64,000 nucleotides of DNA from Bradysia coprophila (taxonomy: Eukaryota; Arthropoda; Insecta; Diptera; Sciaridae): the NCBI RefSeq assembly GCF_014529535.1, contig NC_050737.1, forward strand, positions 4,752,749 to 4,816,748, read 5' to 3'. How positions within the stretch are numbered: the first letter of the stretch is position 1; every line of letters begins with the position of its first letter. The notes under the pieces are model-generated. The model was given only the letters and a program-made list of their open reading frames with translations. It was not told where the DNA came from and did no database searches. The position numbers and the translations under genes are program-made. This document shows positions 58,641 to 64,000 of this stretch, piece by piece.

Positions 58641-60837
58641 GTAAATTCAGTTGTTTCAAAATTAGCTCAAACACTTTTTTTTGCAAAAGGCCGAAAACGA
58701 CGAGATATGTGGACGTTGAACGTATTGAAAGAAAGACCCTCACATCGACAACAAGATGATTGAATTAATTTTGCAAGACATAAGAAAATTGATATTTAGA
58801 AGTTGGAAGACTCAGAATATCTGAGGAACCAGTATTATTCTGTTTCGACCAAAGCTCGGATTGGGATGCATTTAAAAAATAAGAACCGGTCCTCTAGTTC
58901 TTGCAATTTGAAAATCATTTTGAGGATAATATGATTAATGAAGGAAGCTTATGCGTGTACATTGAACAAGCACGGCATGAGCACCTTTGATGTCTCATTA
59001 AATTGTTTCGCTAAACTTAAGTACATCTCTTCGAAAATTGTCAATTATCGATCTGTTCTGCCTTCAGTATAACAAAAATAGAATTATCATGAAATGTATC
59101 GAATCCGAGAACATCCCAGTACAGTAGGATCAACACTGAGATTACTGTTCTTTTTAGAAATGATCTGTAATCAACAACGTCGACAAAAATAAGCTACAAG
59201 CCCTTCCGACTGATATCTTGTCTAGCGAAATGTGTTTCCAAACAAAAATGATGATTGAAACACTAAGCGGATATTTAAACAAACAAAATAACAGATAGGT
59301 TTGTGATAGGCTTGCCTTTTTTTAACGAGTTAAATTATCAAGTTTAAAACGATATACTGAGAAGGGCGTATCAATGTTCTTATCAGACTTCCATAAACTC
59401 ATCAGTCTTTTGAGTTGTACGACAGTTTTTGCAGATTCACGAAGTTTTAGTTCTCAGCACCTCACTGATCAATAGCGCCGTATGAGACAATTAATTAAAT
59501 TACTTGTTTTAATAGGCGGTAGAAACTCGAACCCACACTAATCAAGACTAATATTGTTGTACACTTACACCCAATGTTCATCATAATGAATTCGTGTTTG
59601 TTTGCTGTTTAATTGATTCCTTTTATTTAAGCTACAACAGTTATTTCACACAATATTATCTAAATTACCCGAAATTTCTGTATATTTTCATATTGTAACC
59701 ATTGTAACTCACGATCTCACAGAAATTTACCTGAACATAAAACACCCACATTGACTGTTAATATTAAGGTGTTAATTTAACTCAATATTTGAGGTCTAAT
59801 AATTCTCTGAAAGCATATTCACACACACACCGTGTGTTTGTACTTCACTTGGGCATCATAATGTGATTTTTTTTCTGGTGGAAGAAGCGCATTTCAAAAA
59901 CAAAAACAAAAAAAAATGAAAAGAAGAAGAAAGATCAAAAGAGTTCGCCGACAACGTTAATTCAACAGTATACAACCGATGTATCAGCTTGTATCTTAAA
60001 CTTTATATGCTATACCGTGTGTTTATAATATGTATTATGGTTTCTGATACTTACGTTTATACAAAAAGAATCATCAACGTATATGCCATTTAGGTGTAAT
60101 TTAAGAAGTTAACATCCTTTGAATACGACGCTTCTCGCTGTTTGTCAAATGAGGAAGGAAAGCACGACATTTAAAGACTTGTTGAGGCCGAACATTTATG
60201 TATACCAACAAAATCGCTCAAGTTGAAGTACTTAACTGATGCACTAAACAATGACTGGCAAATTATGCTGGCTACGAACTTTTACGTTTTCGATTGAGAT
60301 TGAACGTACTTTAAGCTTCACTTTCACAAATATCAGTTATTTTGAAAAAAGGAAAAAAGGCTGGATGACATTTTATCCTTTTTTTTGGTTCAAAGGTTAT
60401 CCTTTACAACAGAAATGCTAAGAAAACAATTGAAGTAGATAGATGGATGGATTGATAGAGAGGGTTTACAATTTTAATTAAGCATGTACAAACAGGTTTG
60501 GCTTATCGTTAACGTTTCAATAAAGATATTATAAATACAACTTTACAACTTAATATGGAATTGATGGAATACATCAAAGAATTGATTCATATCGTCTTCC
60601 GTTTTCCGTTCATATTTTAAATTCGTTCAGTGGAGAATCTTTACAAAAACCACTTGTGCTTAACCATTGAATTAAATCCGCCATCCAACCAAAATATGAC
60701 CAATACTTACTTATGCCGTAGTCGGCAAAAATAAACGTTACGTTTTGCTCCGTCCCGCATTATCTTGTATAGGGAAAACTATAGTTAAACTACAGAAGTA
60801 ATAGTACATTACTATAGCAGTGAAGTAATTTGATCAA
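58641..60837. other. Gene-free AT-rich region
   Basis: No gene recognised. A (CA)n fragment lies near 59820 and purine-rich AAAAAC/GAAGAA runs at 59897-59935. Confidence 0.5.
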
Positions 60838-61064
60838 AATCAAAAGCTTTGTTAGAACTAATGAAGTAAAAGATTTTTCATTTTACACTAAGAGGAACTT
60901 TAAACAAATAGCTTTCGTTTTCTTTTGACTGATTCCAGAGCTCAATATTGTGAAAGTAAATTATCTAAGGTGGGGATTCTTCCTTCCGGCAATTTTGCGT
61001 AATTGTTGGCAGGTGGCACATTGATTTTTAGAGATTTACATAATCCCAAATATTAGACCCTGAC
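60838..61064 (+). repeat. Dispersed 226-bp repeat, copy B
   Basis: Second copy of the repeat at 56949-57173; differences are scattered substitutions and a few single-base indels. Confidence 0.85.
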
Positions 61065-63557
61065 ATAAAAATCGCTGCATTTGTAGCTATCTGATATCAC
61101 ATAAGTCAAAATGCAAAGTTCCAAACATAAGATATTTGGTCGAAAACCGTACTTTTCATGTTTCAAGCACTAGTTTCGACGCCCTCAGCAAACTAAAAGT
61201 CTCGTTTTCGTGTGTATATTGACATCGGCTTCGCCTCGGATCAACAAAATTCACACGAACTACTTTTCATCTTTTTATCCCTAGTCATGAAAAATACTAT
61301 TACACACGAAGACCTCGGGAAATAAGTTTTTATCGATTACCTGATTTTCGGTGGTGGACAAGGCCTATGAGTCTGTAATTATTTTTGAATAAAATTTGAA
61401 AAAGTAAAACTCAATGAATCTAAATTTCTTTTAAGGTTTGCACTCGAACCATAAAGAATCATGAAAGGCGACTAACATTTTCTTATAAAATCTTCTACTT
61501 GCACATGTATTTCGAGGGCTGTCACTTTCCTATTTCATCTCCTTTTCTGAAATTATTATCTCAACTTTTTTAATAACAATGTTTTATCTCCAGAACCCAT
61601 TTTTTATCTTTCTATGGTAAACCAAACACCTTCCTGACAATTTATTGAACGTTCAAAACAGTGTTCAAAACAGTTATTTCCACTATCATAAATCTATTTT
61701 TCACATCAGTATGTCACTTTACGACCCCTTTATGTACCTAATTAGAATTACCCTACAGTAACAGTAGACTTTCGAAAAATCAAGAATTTTTTGTTCGTTT
61801 TTTGGGTTTGGGAGCCAATTTTCCCCTTGAGGGGTTTGTTAATTTTCCTTGTCAAATATAAAAATCATCAACACGTTGGAACTTGCATTGATACACCTCA
61901 AACATTCTCCTTATGGTCTTTTCTAAGTAACCCAAACCTTCCTGCTCGCCAATCGCAGCAAAACAGATCTCTTTATCCACATTTTCATCAATAACCAAAG
62001 AATTTCAAAAGAGCCTCATGAAATAAAATCGTTGTCTCTAACATTTCTACAGCAGTAAGTGAAGGCAAAAGGTGGACAAAAATTGGGGAAAACCAAACTT
62101 TGAACAATACCAAAATGATCTAAAACAAAAAGAAAAACTTTCGATTTGTAGTGATGAATCGGTACAATTAAAAACTGTAATATTTGTGTGCCTGGGTCAG
62201 TGACATACAGTATTAGACATCGTTCAAGGTCAAGCAGGAAATAAGTGTGAATCGTGGTCTAATAGATATAATTTCTGATGACTCTATGAGACACATATTG
62301 TCACCTTCAGGGAATAGTCGAAGTTGATCACTTTTTGAATGACGAAAATCGTGTTAAAATCGTTTGGTCTGCATTTGTAAAAATGTTGTTTATTCTTGGC
62401 GGTTTATTCAGTCGGTGTACCTCATGCAAGTCCCAAATTTGATTTACACGTCGTGACTGACGCACTTGCAGCGACTGATTCGCATTGATGAGTCGTTGGG
62501 CCTCTTGCTAGACACCCATTCGATTACACCCAGTGACTGATATACGTACAGTGACTGATGCTGGTTCAAATTGTGAGTGTGCCAGTACAAGTCGGTGTAT
62601 CAATATCAATCGCTGTATCTCGAATATTGAAAAATTCCACTAGGAATCGTAATATACAAATATTTCAGTGTTTTACCAATGCAAGTAGAATGCTTCAATA
62701 TTTAAGATGCTCAGAGTGTCTGATTGATGTATGTGGCGTGGCTGGGAGATAACACGATACTCAATACAAATTTAGGTTTAATAGAGGAAGCACTGTACGT
62801 GTTTTCTCAATTGGTAGCTGTACGCTTGTAGAAGTTTCCGTAGAGTTTGCAACACAATGGCATACAGTTGCTCTTTTTATTTTGGAGGAATTTATTCGAT
62901 TAAAACGACTTCGTAGATGGGTTCGAATAAGTTGCTTGACTTATTCGCTGAATTATAAATAAAAATGCACAGAGATTTTCATTGATTGTCCTTCTATATA
63001 TTACAAATATTTATATACAAAAATAAATAATTTTAGAATTTAAAGCTTTTCTATAGAATCATTACGCACTAAGCAAACTAGTAATTTAATTTTTTATTTA
63101 ATTTTATATTTCTATTAGATAGAGTTTTTCCATTTCTGCAGCACATTTCTATAGCTACCTACATCTGACACAATTCATTCAAAACATGTAAGTGGGAAAC
63201 ACTTAAATTACGTAAAAAATAATAAAAAAATGCCCTTCCATCATCGCGTTCTATACATCGAATTCTGTTACTCCATCAGAACCGATAAACATGTGTATTG
63301 ACGCAAAAATACCGTCCATTCCTTGGGCTATCATTATATTGAGAATTACGACATGCACCGCAATCGAATTAATTTTTTGTGCGACATGTTGTGGCCGTAT
63401 AATCACGGTTTCGATCAGCCTCTACTCCCTTGAACACAATTTCATTTTTCTCATATAAAATGAAATTGGTCAGGGAATAGATTCTGATTTCAATTACGGT
63501 TTCAGTCACATTTCCGCACAAAAAATTATGTCAACCGTTCCGCAAGTGGTTCGAATC
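61065..63557. other. 3' flank of the Frizzled-class gene, non-coding
   Basis: AT-rich. The part nearest 63557 is the likely 3' UTR of the minus-strand receptor gene. Short GACTGA-rich motifs occur at 62452-62560. Frames at 61791-61994 and 62558-62752 have no domain. Confidence 0.45.
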
Positions 63558-64000
63558 CTAAACACCCTGCGACGGATTATACATAGGAACATTGTGGAAG
63601 TTAATTCCTGCATACAAGGGTCCGATGTGTTTCGGTTTTTTCGCTATCAAATGACCAGATTTGGTGGCTATTGATGACGATGTGGACGGTGTCGTTGAAA
63701 TTCGACTGCGATACGATTCACAGGTCTTTTTCGACCAGACCCACATACCGGCTAATGACCCACCCGCCAAAATGAAAAACAATCTCATCAGCGTAGGAAT
63801 CGATGAATATTTCTTTGGTGATAGGCACGGTTCGCCAAATACACATGACGGTACAGTCTCATACTGTGGCTCAAAGAATCCTAGGACAACGGCAAGAAAT
63901 GCCGGCACAAAAAATACACAGCTAAATACTAAAATACGCGTTCGAACTTGGGTCAATCGTCGATTAAAAGAATCGTCATTGACGGTGACGCTTAAACCCT
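63558..64000 (-). CDS. Frizzled/Smoothened-class (class F) receptor, C-terminal end
   Basis: Plasma-membrane 7TM receptor of the Wnt/Hedgehog class; only the last 147 codons are in the window and the frame runs open off the right edge. It reads a basic loop (NRRLTQVRTR), TM6 (ILVFSCVFFVPAFLAVVLGF), an extracellular loop with two Cys (SCVFGEPCLS), TM7 (LMRLFFILAGGSLAGMWVWS), then KKTCESYRSR. The GMWVWSKKT block matches the Frizzled TM7 end GxWIWSxKT, but Tyr stands where the Dishevelled-binding KTxxxW motif has Trp. A short Ser/Thr-rich tail ends NPSQGV and TAG at 63558-63560. A divergent Frizzled (Fz3-like) is my best guess; Smoothened is less likely. Confidence 0.65.
   Translation of the reverse strand, partial: GLSVTVNDDSFNRRLTQVRTRILVFSCVFFVPAFLAVVLGFFEPQYETVPSCVFGEPCLSPKKYSSIPTLMRLFFILAGGSLAGMWVWSKKTCESYRSRISTTPSTSSSIATKSGHLIAKKPKHIGPLYAGINFHNVPMYNPSQGV

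Overview
This is a 64-kb piece of AT-rich animal nuclear DNA. The genes have short GT-AG introns. The repeat types are a tRNA-derived SINE, an RTE-like LINE remnant, and hAT-like and Tc1-like short inverted-repeat elements. The proteins have insect-like architectures. I infer an insect, most likely a dipteran of the gnat/midge/mosquito kind; the species cannot be named from the sequence. No bacterial, viral or CRISPR features were seen.

Layout. 1-1887 (+) is the 3' end of an Elongin A gene. 5289-7762 (-) is dipeptidyl peptidase III, with one apparent single-base frameshift. 7.8-10.1 kb holds three inverted-repeat elements. 10397-11535 (+) is an RBM48-like splicing factor with a SINE in its last intron. 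12910-18992 (-) is alanine aminotransferase, with a 4.4-kb first intron and two possible start codons (mitochondrial and cytosolic). 19-25.6 kb is repeat-rich non-coding DNA with a dead RTE-type LINE end. 25645-27469 (-) contains two C2H2 zinc-finger terminal exons, which may be alternative ends of one gene. 29588-32179 (+) is the GA-binding protein beta subunit. 33940-39249 (+) is a tandem array of three short-chain dehydrogenases. 41900-42571 (-) encodes a THAP DNA-binding domain. 43065-44488 is a non-autonomous hAT transposon with a perfect 8-bp target duplication. 46841-50512 (+) is a USP16/45-type deubiquitinase. 50.5-63.5 kb shows no convincing gene and carries several repeat families. 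63558-64000 (-) is the C-terminal end of a Frizzled/Smoothened-class receptor.

How the genes relate. They are mostly unrelated housekeeping genes: transcription elongation, peptide turnover, minor-spliceosome function, amino-acid metabolism, ETS-partner transcription, deubiquitination and Wnt/Hedgehog-class signalling. The one functional cluster is the SDR array, which arose by local duplication.

I did not find a clearly new biological system. The most interesting items are the DPP3 frameshift, the paired zinc-finger terminal exons with matching splice phase, the expanded SDR array with loss of one intron, the small THAP gene, the hAT-like element packed with TATCGATA sites, and a 2.7-kb cluster of foldback elements beside RBM48. 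Exon boundaries were set by hand from reading frame and splice sites; no alignment or transcript data were used.
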